Shown here: one piece after another, positions 11,497 to 24,817 of the stretch | Position numbering within the stretch: position 1 is the first letter of the stretch | Layout of the letters: the number at the start of each line of letters is the position of its first letter | Source: Adineta vaga | Lineage: Eukaryota; Rotifera | Reading direction: 5' to 3' | Assembly (NCBI GenBank): GCA_021613535.1 | Contig: CP075497.1 | Coordinates: 3,782,001 to 3,846,000, forward strand | Length of the DNA stretch: 64,000 nucleotides | Translations under genes and position numbers: made by a program | The notes under the pieces: generated by a model | Seen by the model: the letters and a program-made list of their open reading frames with translations, nothing else | What the model was told of the DNA's origin: nothing | Databases searched by the model: none

Positions 11497-14400
11497 TTAA
11501 TTGAAATAGAATCCTCGCTCTTTACATGCTGTCATCAGACGAAGTTTGAGAATTTCTTCATTTGAATAATCAGGTAATTTCAGATAATGATAACATGTGT
11601 TTACTGATGGATATGAATTATCATCGGCTTCGACTTTACGTGCAACAGCAAGACGTGGACGAAGATTTGCAAGACCTAAATTATATAATGAATATTTTAT
11701 TGACAAAAAGGGAATGAGAGAGAGAGAAACAAACCGCCAGGTGGTAATGATGAACAACCGGTAATAAATTGAACAACAGATTTTCTTTCAATACCATCAA
11801 GTTCCATCATAACATTAAGAAATTTGATAAATCCCGGACTAAAATAAAAAGACAAATAATGATTCGGAATTTATGATTAATTTAAACAAACCTTTCTCGT
11901 GTAAAACCATGACTAGGTTCAATATAATTTAATAAATCATCAAGTGTCCATGATGGCCATTGATTTCCGCAAAGAAGAAGTTTTAATTCATGTGGATTAA
12001 AACATCGTAAATGTTCAATTGGAAATACTTGATTAAATCCATCTACAAAGACACACATAATTCGTACATATACAATGTCTTTATCTTACTTCGAAATGCA
12101 TCTATTTGTCGATGTATTCCCTCTCGAAAAATGAATTCAAGAGATAATTTAACATATTGATCAATATTATCAATTGTCACATCCTACAGACAATCAATTA
12201 TGTAAAATTTTTTATAGATAATCATTTCTTACGATATGTGATCCATTCGGTATTAATTCAATCGATTGATAACCATATGTATTTGATGGTGGTAAGAAGA
12301 CAAATGTCAAACTATGCAGAAGAAGAAAAAAAACAATCAATGATAATGATAATGATTTTCCTTTTGAGAATAAACAAACCATAAATGTTCTAAATCAACT
12401 GGTTCATGATGTTCATTTTCGATTTTCAATTGTGAACATAGAATTCGTTTTTCTTCCATAGTTTTGCGATTATCATTCATAATCTTATTTCGTTTATCAA
12501 TTAATTGATAAAGTTGTTGAAAAAATTTACCACGTGATGGTTCAATATCAATCAAATCATTGATATCTAATACACCATCATACCATACGTGTGAATCATC
12601 TTCATATTTCGATTTCATACATAAAAGTTTCAGAAATGCAATTGATAATGGCATATCAATTAAATATTTATCTAATAAACATTTAGCAAAATAAATTCCC
12701 ATTAAGGAAAAATAATTGCAAATTTCATCAAGTTTAATATTTGTTTGATCATATGGAATTGGAAAAAGACCTTCTAATTTGTTTACATAAATTGTTTGAT
12801 GATGTTGATAATCATCATGATTCCACCATAGACCAAGTGTATGTTGTTGTAATTCACTTGCAATTAATGCATAAAATTCTAATGTTGGTCCGTCGCCTGT
12901 ACCTTCTTCATTTAGAAATTGAATTTCTAATTTTGCTTTGGAATTTGCATGATAATGAAATAAATTCATTGCATCACGAAGAATATGTTCACGATCGATT
13001 GGTGTTGCACGATCAATTTTTAAACGGCCTAAACGAAATTCTGGTACAAGTAAATTTGATGTTGAAGAAGAATTTTCATTTGGATTCGATGTAACACGAA
13101 ATGATGATAATGTTGTTGTTCCTGTTGTTGTTGAACCACCTAGTGGACGTAATAGACCACCTGTACGTGCTGTACGAATCAATTCATCACGACGTTCTTG
13201 TAACCAAACGATCGAACGTGATGTACCAAAACTTGTCGTACGAAAATATAATTGACGAGTTTCGAATGGATATAGAAATTTATAAGAATGTGTTAACCAT
13301 TCTGTCCAAGATGGTAAACTAGCAGATGCAATGATAATTGAGTCTTGAATTTGTTGTAATAATTTATTATTTAATTTTTTTGAATAGAAATAATTTTCAA
13401 ATGAAAGATTTTCATCTGCAAGATAATGTTGAGGATTGATTTGAATATGCGTGTTTAATAGATGATATAATTGACGGAGTAATTGAAGAATATCTTCAAT
13501 TGTGCAAACATCTTTTGGATCTGTTGAAGATGAGGATTGTTGGAGATTTTCATTGGTTGGTGAGACCATATCAAGATCAGTTAAATAGGAAGAGGAAGAA
13601 GATGGATGAAGTTTCTAAATAAAAGAAAAGTTTATTAAAGATAGTAGAAGGGATTTATCTCAAGATGATTTTTAATTATGAATGTTTTAACTACTTACAT
13701 CTGATTTGGATTCATCATCTAATTTTTCAGTATAAACAATTCTAGATAAAAGAAATAATTTTCATGAAAAAGAATGTTTTCTTTTAAAAGAATATTTACG
13801 TATATGTTGATTCAAAGATACGTTTAATACGTTCAGATCTTTGTGAAGATGGATATGGTTTGATTAACTGTTGAATATATTTAAAAATTGTTGCATCTGA
13901 ATCAGTCAATTCAATATCAATTTCTTTTAACTAAAATAGAAGGAATTCAATAATTAAAATTACAATTAAATTCTAATACATACTCCTGGAATTGTAGGTG
14001 AAGGTCCACGAAGATATAATGTCATATTAGCAGCAGCTGATGCATCAGCTGTTGATATTTGTTTCGATGATGTAGCTGGAATGGTTAATTCTAATTCCAA
14101 ATAATTCATCACAAAGAAATTTTTACCTTCTTTTGGAGTCATTGTCGTTGGTATAGAAATATCTTGAGTAGCATTAATATTTGTTCGACCTGGTCGTCCA
14201 TCAAAAGCCGGAAGTAAAACTATGATAAAATGAAAGAATAAAAATCATTTCAATGTATTCATGACATTTACCAGAAAATTGTCGTTTTAAAACAAAATCA
14301 TCATCCCAATTTCGACGTGTCATTGATTGTTGTTCACCATGAATTTGTTCTTGTAACTGTTCATCATATTCTTCTTCTTCCTAGAAAAGAAATCAAAAAC

Positions 14401-17400
14401 CAACATTGAAAAACTTTTTCGGATACAATAAAAAAAGATTATCATTTATTTGAATTAGTATCAAAGCTTTAGAAAATGCATGATCACCTGTTCAGCAAAC
14501 ATAGCACAATTCTATGAAGATTGATATTTATAATATATTTGACATTCTCTTCTGCATAAACGATAAAAACTTACTTCATCTTGTTCAGCTTCTTCTTCAT
14601 CTCCTTCTTCTTCATCGTCTTCTTCATCTTCATCGTCTTCTGGAAAAAAATCAATAGAATGCAAATAGAACAAGACATCTTCTTTTACCATTCTGATCAA
14701 TTGATGGTTGAATTTGTTGATTATCTGATTTTTTTGCACGTTTTAATTGACAATGTTCTTCATCATCCATATCTTCATCATCACTTGTTTCATCCATTTG
14801 TTTTTGTTGTTGATCTGATAATGGAATTTCAGATAAACTATGTGATTCATCAATTGGCATAGATTCATCATCGATAGTTGTAATATTAGCAATATTGGTT
14901 GTCATCGGTGTTGTTAAATTTGGTGAACTTTGTGCAGTTGTTAGAAGATTTGATAGAGAAACAACGTTTGGATTTGTTATCGATAAGTTTGGTACACTTG
15001 CATTCATATCATTCTCTAATCTATTATTCAAAAAAAAAAGAGAGAAAGAAATGAGAGATTTTGTTTCTGAAATGAAATACATACAAAACGATACGTTGTT
15101 CAGAACATTCACTAGTTGCATTCTTTTTATTATTTTCTTCAGTTACAGCATACATTGATTCGACTAAAAATAATTTTTTTTGACGATTATGCTATAATCT
15201 TCTACATACTCATTGACTGACCTGATTCAGTAGTACTACTAATCGATTGTCTCGAATGAGTCGTCGTTGTAATTGGAGTGGTTTGAGCAGAAGGAAATAA
15301 TCTCGTACCACCACTATTAGTATCATTCAATGGATTAGATGATGTCAGTTCATGTTTATCTTTTGTATCATCTAAACGAATAGAAAGATATGAGTTAAAA
15401 ACAAGATATTGAGTTTGAAATGAACCTTTTGATGTAAGACGTGTTTCTTCATTATAATCTCCAAGTTCGAGCCAATTACCAGCATTTGTTGCATCGGAAC
15501 GAATAGGTGCTAGAAAATCTTCGGTAGATGATGAAAGCCAAAGCGATGTTGCTGGTTCTTCAATTGTTGGTTCAAGTTGTGTTTGAGCAAGGAGTGCATC
15601 GTATTGTCGTGCTACTTGATCACGAAAACCTTGTATAAGCTAGATAAATACAAATAAGAAATGAGAATTCATTAAAAGTGATAAGATAATTCGTGAAATC
15701 TTACATCAAGAGTATGATCTGTTGGTCGAGCTGATGGTACAAGACTTTCAGCACTCGATGCTTGTTCAGTAGATGAAACCGAAAAGATTGGTTCATCATT
15801 ACTAATATTTGGTGTTGAAACACTTTTACGTTGTGAAATTAAATTTAATAGGTTCTAAAACAAATCATATTTATCATTTTCAATAAAATTATCTATATAC
15901 TCTATTTACCGTATTGTCATTCAATGCTGTTTCACCTGTAAGTCGTGATAATGTTTCTTGTATAACAATGCGTAATCGTTCTGGATCATCTAATTCAAGT
16001 GCTTGAACAGAAAAATTGAAATATTGATACTGAATCAAATCATATTATTCATATCTACCTGCAGATAAATCCAATGGAATCGAAGAAAGATCAATCATTT
16101 GATCAAATAAAATTCGATCAAGTGTTGAAGAACCCGATCCGATATTATTCGAAGAATTATTTGAACTCGATGAATTTCCAGCCGATGATGACGAAGATGT
16201 TGCTGCTATTGTTGTTGTTCCAGTTGTACGCATACTTGCTAAACGTCGCAAGATATGTGATTGCATTTTACTTGCACGATGACTAGTCGATGATGTTGAA
16301 TGTGAATGATGATATGGAGGATTTTGACGTGATGTTGTTGAATGATGTCGAAGATCATCACGAGCAGAACGAGCACGATTTAGTTCTGGTTCTAGAAGAA
16401 AAGAAAGTTTTAAAATTCAAAAATTTTGTTGAAATTTACTTGAACGAATATCTATCGCTGAAATAGCTTGTCCATAAATTTCAAATCCAGCAAGACAAAC
16501 AGGATGTCGACCACATTTTTGATGAATACGAATATATCGAAAGCCTGTCAAATTTTCATTAAAATTATTTTTAATATTCCATGTGGCTGTTGACACATTT
16601 GTATCATTAACTAGTGTGATTTCACAGGGTATAAAATGTATTCCATCTTTTGATACTTGAATTAAGAATGTTTTTGTCCAATGTGGAAAACCACCCGTAC
16701 CATGTCTTAATGTAAAATGTGTTGGAAGAATAAATAAACCTAAATCAATCATAATCCAACTAAAACCACGATTTGTATCATTGTTCATTTCATCATCATC
16801 ATTATCTGTATGTGGTGTATGTGAGAGAATTTCTGATAATTGTTGAGTTGAACAATTTATATCGGAACAAGTAACTAAAATAGGAAGTAAATGAAGTTGA
16901 ATAACTTTTAAAAGATTAATAATACCTGAAACAAGTCCAGTTAAATTTGGATTTGTGTAATTCGATATCGTTCCTGCATTTGTTCCAATCCAATATAAAA
17001 TGCCATTTTGATCAAAATCATTTGTATATGTAAATTGTTGTCGATGATCAGATTTTAATCGTTTAACAAATTCAAGTTGTCCATGAGGATGATCATACCA
17101 TTGTTTTGAAACCTATACAACAAAAACTTGAGAACGAATTTCAAACAAATTCTTATTACCATTGAAGCAAGAAATATTTTCAATTGACCAACTGTTGCTA
17201 ATGGTTCGATTTTTAATGATTTTCCTGTTCGATCTGTAAATAATTGTTGTTGATTTTGATAATGAAGTTGTAAACGAAAACGTTTCGAAAATATTTGTAA
17301 TCCATAATTTGATGGTGTATCATAGAGAAATAATGGTAATTTTTCAATTGATTCAAGAATTGAAATCAATTTTCGTATAAGAATATGAAATGCTTGTGGA

Positions 17401-20400
17401 TGATCATCAGAAAGAAAGATTGAACAAAATAATTTTGCTCGTTCATTTGCAAGACCAGCTTCATTCGATGTTTGATTGAATAAACCATGAAAAATTTTCA
17501 ATAAACTACTCACCAAACCAGATGATGAGAGTTCAAATAATGATAAACTAGTTTTATCAAGTAGGAAATCTTTTAATTTTTGAAATGATTTCGAATTTAA
17601 ATCATTATTTAAATCATCAACAATAGATGTAAGTTCATTCAATATTGAACGTGTATAATTTGTTACTGTTACATTTTTTATATATTCATTATAAATATAT
17701 AAGGCTAATTCTGTTGTACGATATTTCATTTGTTCTTGTTTTGTTTTACCAACAGGAGCAGATGCACTTTTATTGTGAGAGATATTCACTGATGGATCAA
17801 CTGAATTTGAAGTTGAAGAAGAAGAAGAAGCTAATGTTTCAATCGTTGACCAAGGAAGAGAAAAATCATTTCCTAATGACATTTGAGCATGATACGTATG
17901 ACGTGTACCACGATTAGATTCGAATATAAAACCTGATTGAGCTTGTTCAAGAATCGTTACCTAAGAATAATACAATGATACGTAACAATGATATAGAACT
18001 GAAGCTCACTTGTTCCCCTTCGACATTGTGTATTCGAAGTTGTGTTGGTCCATTACATTCAAACGTCCAATTACCAACTGTAATCGTTCGTTCATTACTT
18101 GTATCTGATGTAAAAATCGTTCGTGCAATCATTATCTGTTGTTGTTGTTGCTGTTGAGATTGTCCATCGATAGATTTCATTTCTTCTTCATTTTTCTCTT
18201 GTCCAATTCCATCAAGTACTTGCTGTTTCAATCGTTGAAGTTTATCAATGAAATCATGACGATTTTCACTCGTATCTACATTCGTTTCCGGACTTCCTAC
18301 AAAATCAGATAAATTAAATATACAAAAATATGAAAATTTTAATTAACCTGATGAATACATTGTTGATAAAGAATTATCAGCAAAAAATCGAAACCATCCA
18401 TTTGAACCCATTGATAATTCAATGGCAATAGAACCATTCCATATATATAAACATTCTCGATTACGTAAAAGATTAAATTCATTCCATACATAAGGTCGAT
18501 GACAAAGAATTTCTTTTGCATCGATAGCAAGAATATTAATTGATAATGAAGATTGTTGTTGTTGTTGTTCAGGATTGATCACTGCTGTTGTTGATGATGA
18601 TGATGATGACGACAAAGTTGATCCTGATACTGAATGTGATAAAGCCAATGATGTTATTTTCCATATTAAACCAAGATATTGAAATTGTTCGAGAAATAAA
18701 TGTTGATCTTTTTCGAATAGATTTTTGATTATTAATAGAACAAGATTTGATGTATCATCATCATCTTCGTTTGTATCCAAAATTGAACTTAATAATTCGA
18801 ATAATGTTGTTAAAATATTCGTTTCATCTTTCATTAAATGTTCATGTATTTGTTCAACTGTTGCATAATGTAATAGTTTGGAAATTAATCGTAATGTACT
18901 ACGTTTAATTGTTAATATTATTGTATTCTGATATAATTGACAAAATATTGATAACAAACGTTGTAAATACAAAGGTTGCATTTCAATATCACCTTTGATA
19001 TCATTTGCTGACGAAGTTGTATTTCTTGCTGTTTGTTCGTGAGTTTTTGACAATGAATTCGTATTCGTTGGTGTCGGAGGATCTTGTCGTCGTATATCTG
19101 TCCATTCATGTGCTGATTGAAGAATTTCTACAACTTCTTGATGACCTTCATCTTGTCGTTCACGCGCTTTATCTAATGCTGTTCGTCCATCTTCATCACG
19201 TAAATCAACATTACCACCATATTTTAAAAGAATACGAACAATTGATGGACGTCCAAAACAGGCAGCATAATGTAATGACGATGAACGTTGTCCACGATTA
19301 GCATCAGCACCACGTCGACAAAGATATTCAATCATTTCTCGTGTACCAAAAGCAGCAACCCAATTTAACATTGTTTGACCAACGTTATCCGTATAATTAA
19401 CATCAATATTACTTTGTTCAATATGATTTATAAAACCTTGAATATCACGTGAACGAATATATTCAATGATTTGTTGCTGAGAACGATCAGATGGAATAAT
19501 ACCATTGTTAACCGGTACTGATGTAGCTGTTGCTATTGCCGTTGCTGTTGCTGTTGAAGATGAACGTCGTGTTGTATCAGGAGGCATTGCTGTTGTTGTA
19601 CTTGGTATTGAAGGAGTTTTTGTATTTGCTGTTGCACTTGATGTAATTGATGCTCGTGGTGCACCAACGGATCGTGGAAGAGCTTGACGTCCTAAACAAG
19701 TCAATGTCAATGAAAAATTGTTCAAAATTCTATGATCTCAAATATCTTTGTAAATCCAAAACAAACAATGAAACTTACCTTCAAAAAGTAAGACTAGAAG
19801 TAGATCAAGAAATCGCATTGTATCCAACACGCATCGTTCATCACCACCACATAATGCTGATTCCAATGCATCTGGAAGATCTGTACGAAGAAGATCATGT
19901 GTTACTTTTTCACTACCGCGACAAAGAGTTGATAGAAGACCAGTAACAACGGAAAGATTCGTTGTAACACCTCGTGTATTTGATGTTGGTAATGATACAC
20001 TATGTGTTGTTCCAGTAGTATCTGCTGTTGATGAAACTGGTGTTAATGTACTAGTCGTTGGTTTTGATACATAATGTAATGATCGAAGAAGAACATCTTT
20101 TAAACAATAACGCATTAACGGTTCTGGATCAACATTTTTTCTTGCAAATCGATCAGCTAATGTTGCAAAACATCTCAATGCATTATCAGATACAAATGTA
20201 TCATCATGTAATAATAAATTAGATAATGATTTAATTGTTTGATCAAGTGTTGGAGAATTTTGTGGATCAATTTTACCAATTAATTTGACGACAACATTTA
20301 AAGCAGATTGTAGTGAATCTTTGTGAATAACTGAATACCAATTATTTATAAAATCGAGAACACAACGAAGACCATCTTGTTCATAGATACTTGATGCTTC

Positions 20401-20907
20401 TCGTGAACATAAACGTTCGAACACTTTGATAATTTGTTCAGCTAAATCTTTATTTGTACGATCTTCGATATCAACAACTTGTAAACAAGCACACATTGAA
20501 CGTATGACTGATGCATGTTGAGTTATTTTTTTAGCACAATCAACAGACACATCAAGAAAATATGTTAATGCACGTGCAGTAACTTCAAGAACACGTGTTG
20601 GAGCTAATGGATCACTGAATATATCACAAAGAGCTAAAAGAATGAAAAAGATTATGATAAAAAAAGGTAACGGAAGTGAGTTTAGATTTACCAGGCAAGA
20701 AGAGTCGAGGTTGATACTGTTCGAAACATCGATCAATATTATCGCACATTAATACAAGCATACCTAAATGATATATTCTTTCATTACAAACAAATTTATG
20801 ATATTATTTTACTTACAAAGTTGCTCCAATGCCGATATTTGTAGATCACGTTCACCACCTCCATCTCCTTTAAGCCATGCTAAAAGTTCATCTGGATCAG
20901 CTTCCAT
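11497..20907 (-). CDS. HECTD1: HECTD1-type HECT E3 ubiquitin ligase, about 2,600 aa
   Basis: Large cytoplasmic E3 that accepts ubiquitin from an E2 on its HECT cysteine and passes it to substrates. ATG 20907 reads [17 protein letters not shown], closely like known HECTD1 starts. In order: ARM-like region (20.7-19.8 kb; [53 protein letters not shown]); ankyrin repeats (19.4-19.1 kb; [34 protein letters not shown]); a conserved middle part ([50 protein letters not shown]); a SUN/discoidin-like domain (16.8-16.4 kb; [17 protein letters not shown] to [11 protein letters not shown]); S/T-rich linkers; [15 protein letters not shown] and GRPGRTN; HECT N-lobe ([21 protein letters not shown]); and C-lobe with the catalytic Cys in [17 protein letters not shown], stop at 11497. 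About 26 short introns. Length matches the usual ~2,600 aa. The MIB/HERC2 domain normally found after the SUN domain was not found. Confidence 0.95.
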
Positions 20908-21192
20908 TGAATGTATTCTACTGTTATTTCCGTAAAGATCACCTTAACACATATGTATATAGCTATTGATCAATCTAAAATTATAATACAAATTCCCATT
21001 CTAATAAATGAATATGTCAAAGAAAAAATTCTACTAAATAAATGTCTACATCTGACAAGATAAATGAAATATTCAACAAAAAAAAACAATATCAGGTATC
21101 AAGTTCATTTCCGAGATTATAAGAAGAAGAAGAAAAAATGGAATTATTGCTTTTGTATTCATATCATCTGACAAGAAGATAAATGGAATTAT

Positions 21193-22509
21193 TTAAGTAC
21201 AATTATTGATGCTTATTTCCTGAGAACGATGTGGATTATAACTACTTGTTGATGAACATCGAGATAAACCTGTTCGCCATAGATGTTCAATGGATTTAAA
21301 ATCATGATTCATATCATAATAACGATATGTTTGATTTTCATTCGAGAGTAAAGGTGATTTCGTTTGATTAAAATTTTGTTTAAAACGAAAATAATGTAAT
21401 TCAAATTTTTCATTATAAAGATCACGAGTTTTATCATCACAACGAATGATATTATAATGAATATCACCAAGTAAATAAAATGAATCTGGTGGTTGAAATT
21501 CAAATGCAATTGAATAATGAATTGATTTGCTTTTTAATCCTTTATCATAAACTTCGATATTCGAATCATTCAATTGTTGAAAACATGTTTGATTGAGATG
21601 TTTTATACAGAATACATCATCTTGTTGATTGACAGTATAGATAAATATTTGTGGACTTTTTTCGATAATATCAACAATATCTGCAAGATAAATATATTTT
21701 TCATAGAATTTCGGTGAACGAAGAAAAACTCCGACATGATCAAAATATTTTTGATGAGCAAATTTAAATTGTGTAAAATCAGATGGTTTTTCAAGATAAA
21801 CATGTCCAAAACTATCGATTGGTAAACTATTTATAATATGAATTGAGGTTGATATCATAAAAATAAGAATTACACCAATTGTAGATGTTGCATTAAAGAA
21901 TTGTGATAATCGATCTTTACGTTCATAATCATGACGAATTAACCATTTATTTAAAAGAACAGAAAAAAATCGAATGAATGAAGCAATAATACCGATAATT
22001 GCTTTTGTTAAACTAATGTATGTTACTTCACCATCACGACAAATAACGATAAGTAGATTAAGAGTTAATAATGGAACATCTTCAAACCATAATGTTAAAC
22101 TATTAGTTATCTGACCAAATAATGATGTTGGACGACTTTGACATGTATCATGAATGATTTGTATTATTTCAAGTAAACTTGTACATGTTGCTATAATACA
22201 AAAAATTCGTATTGCCCAGAGTGTATTGCGAGGAGGTGGACCAAATACTAATCCCTAGAAATGAAATGAAAAAAAACAAATGACTTATGATAACTTTTCA
22301 TCGATCGGTTTTATTACTTGTTTTAATGTTCCATTGTAGACAAAAAACCACCAATCGACACATATATCGATAATGTTGAAAATAACAACAAATAGACATA
22401 TGGAAATTTTATACGATCGACTATTAATTAATCGATGGAGCCATTGCCATCCGGTATGTTGTTGTTCAATGTTCGATATATTGCTCAATTGCCGGTTAGG
22501 TTTCGTCAT
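21193..22509 (-). CDS. Multi-pass membrane protein, 417 aa, family not recognised
   Basis: Two exons on the minus strand: 22509-22318 (64 codons) and 22254-21193 (353 aa plus stop), with a 63-bp intron. Hydrophobic segments: KISICLFVVIFNIIDICVDW (about 34-55), IRIFCIIATCTSLLEIIQII (about 75-95), a segment around LTLWFEDVPLLTLNLLIVI (about 115-135), and LTKAIIGIIASFIRFFSVLL and TIGVILIFMISTSIHII (about 145-200). The last ~200 residues form a soluble region with several N-glycosylation motifs (NQT, NDS, NCT) and few charges in clusters, so it may face the outside or the lumen. The WFEDVPLL element recalls the E-D-x-P motif of XK-related proteins, but this is a weak resemblance. It lies 285 bp downstream of nothing in its own direction except the F-box genes and upstream of HECTD1 start on the same strand. 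Confidence 0.6.
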
Positions 22510-23337
22510 CTAGAAAAAGAAAGAGAAAAAAATGCCTTTTTTATTGTTTATATAACTAACATCTTCGAATTGTCTTTTTTCTAGGTTAACGCTATGAAAG
22601 GAAAGGAAAGGTAATCAGCTGTTGCAGATCGATCGTCATTATCCATGAAATCAATCCTCTATGACTTTTCACCAAGAAAGTAGATATTGTGAATCATGTA
22701 TTCTAACAGTGAACAAAGTGACATCTATCGATCATGAAAAGATTTATTTCTGTTACATTACATTCATAGGAAAGAAGAAAAAAATAGATAGAAAATGGTT
22801 ATTTCCATGAATTTGAACAATCGATTTTCAAAGCACAGGAACAACGTAGAGAAAACCTCATTCAATATGGAAATATATGAACTAATGAACAAAGTAACCG
22901 AACACTAATAGTACCTAAACAAAACGGATACAGATAGGAATCGAAATCACGTAAAGTTAAAGTAATCTTCTAACAGTAGTTACCTTTGATTTGTTTTCTA
23001 TCACAGAGAGATAATTTAGAAATGTTTGTTTGAAATCGCCTTTTAGGCTGAAGAGTATTTTTTAAAGAAAAATAAAATTGAAATGCATGCAACAATGGCA
23101 ATGACGAAACGGTAAGTTCCTCTCAAATTTTACCATTAGGTAATTGATTATGCAAGTAAGTATAAGATGACGCATATGTTTTGGATTGTTATAACTTAAA
23201 AATAAGTCAATGTTACGGCAATATCAATTGAGAATCGTGAGTATACACCTTTGTAGGTGTATAATGGAGTTCTTCAAGTGAATGAAAATTCTATAACAAA
23301 CGGAAAATTAATCGTACGAAAGAAATACAACAGTTAT
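22510..23337. other. Intergenic region, no gene seen
   Basis: AT-rich sequence upstream of the multi-pass membrane protein gene, expected to contain its promoter. No coding, RNA or repeat feature could be supported. Confidence 0.4.
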
Positions 23338-23580
23338 TTACCACCATCCACTCAGTATGTCTGCATGAAGTTGTATGCGAAGTCGTTTTAATAATGGTAG
23401 ATCAAGTGAGTGAATATTCATACCACAAATTGTTCCAAGCGATAACGAAACAAGATTATTGAAAGATTTGATTGAATGAAAAAAGTTCAATTCATATTCC
23501 GAACAGTTAAATATTGAAACAATTCGCAAAAAGGAATTATTTGTCCAAAGGTCTCGTCATCGTCAGAAAGAATTAAAGAT
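23338..23580 (-). pseudogene. Relic of an F-box/LRR-like gene
   Basis: Minus-strand frames here match part of the intact F-box protein encoded at 24818-26570. One frame (about 23570-23530) reads SLILSDDDETFGQIIPF, which lines up with SLRLSDDEQTPGQIAYF of the intact gene. After a frame change the next frame (23529-23338) reads NLVSLSLGTICGMNIHSLDL, matching NLVSLTLGNICGKQMVPLNL. About a dozen residues between the two blocks are missing, and stops flank both pieces. No F-box, start codon or C-terminal half is present. This is best read as a decayed, truncated duplicate; an expressed fragment cannot be excluded. Confidence 0.7.
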
Positions 23581-24817
23581 TAACACCGATATATATATAT
23601 ATATATCATATAGCTGAATAACAGCTTCAAGTTTGGTTTTACTCACGAATTGAAAAACAAACATTGAGTTAAGAAAAGTCATAAACAACAACTATACCAT
23701 TTAAATAGAATTTATTCGATAAATCTTCAAATATTCTAAAATCATGTTTGAAACGTTTCGATTTATTCATATTGATGAAAACAAGGAATGAAATTCGTCT
23801 TCTCATGATAATTCATCAAACGAATTTTATAACATAAATACGAACTCTTCTGCTTTTCACTTCACGTTCTGTCTTTGCAACATACAAGTCATTAGACATA
23901 TAGAATTCAGATAATCGTTTGTGAAAGAAAGAAAATACATAACCAAAAGACGTTTCTATTTGAAATTACAATTTCATCTCATCCTATTTTCTTCATTTGA
24001 ACACCTATTTTTTTATCAAACTAACTCAACAGAACAAAATTTGTTCACATGCAAAACAATCACTTCAATTAAAAATCATTCTATAGAAAGTTACATACCT
24101 GTTCAGGTTCATGGAAAAAGCAATTCTTTTGAGTCGATGATACGTGAGTAGGAGAACGTATGCAAATACATACATTTGTTCGTTCGAGGTTAATAGAAGT
24201 GTATATACGCCATCAATATGCGATGATAAGCAAGAGTAAGAGAAAAGAAATGAATAAATATGCATACCGATGAAACTATGTATCGTACTAGGTTACTATG
24301 ATTTATCAAAAGAGAAATAAAGTGAACAAGTTTCTACTTCACTCAATGATGATAATAGACACTAATATGATAAAGAATAGTATTAATAGTTAAGATACGA
24401 AAGTTGACTTTTATGTGGTTTGTAACTTTCAAATCAATATCAGAAAATAAAGATGAACTTATTCAATTTAGAGTTCCATCGATAGAAATCAATTGTACGA
24501 TTCCGAAGATAATTGATTGTTATTATTAACATGCACATCACATAATTATTCCATACATCAGAATAAAAAAATCATCTATTGTCTGCACGATTTCATCGAA
24601 CACGAAGAGTACTAGCGATTTTCACTAGAGTTATATCTTTACTAAAGATCGATCTATAAAAAGAATCGAACATTTAATCGTGTGTGTCACTTACAAGATG
24701 AATGTTGCAATTTTCTAATGAATCGTGTGTAGAAGAGAATCTTCATTAAAAATCTGATTAAAAACAGACAGAATTATTAGAACAAAGGTTTGCACATATT
24801 TTATTGATAAAACTATA
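23581..24817. other. Intergenic region with (TA)n run
   Basis: A (TA)n microsatellite lies at about 23589-23606. The rest is AT-rich and lies downstream of the intact F-box gene. No gene was seen; the open frames 23921-24151 and 24065-24265 have no recognisable content. Confidence 0.4.

Noticed and set aside
14512-15158. Plus- and minus-strand frames near 14.5-15.1 kb
   Set aside because: They are shadows or intron read-throughs of acidic and S/T-rich HECTD1 exons.
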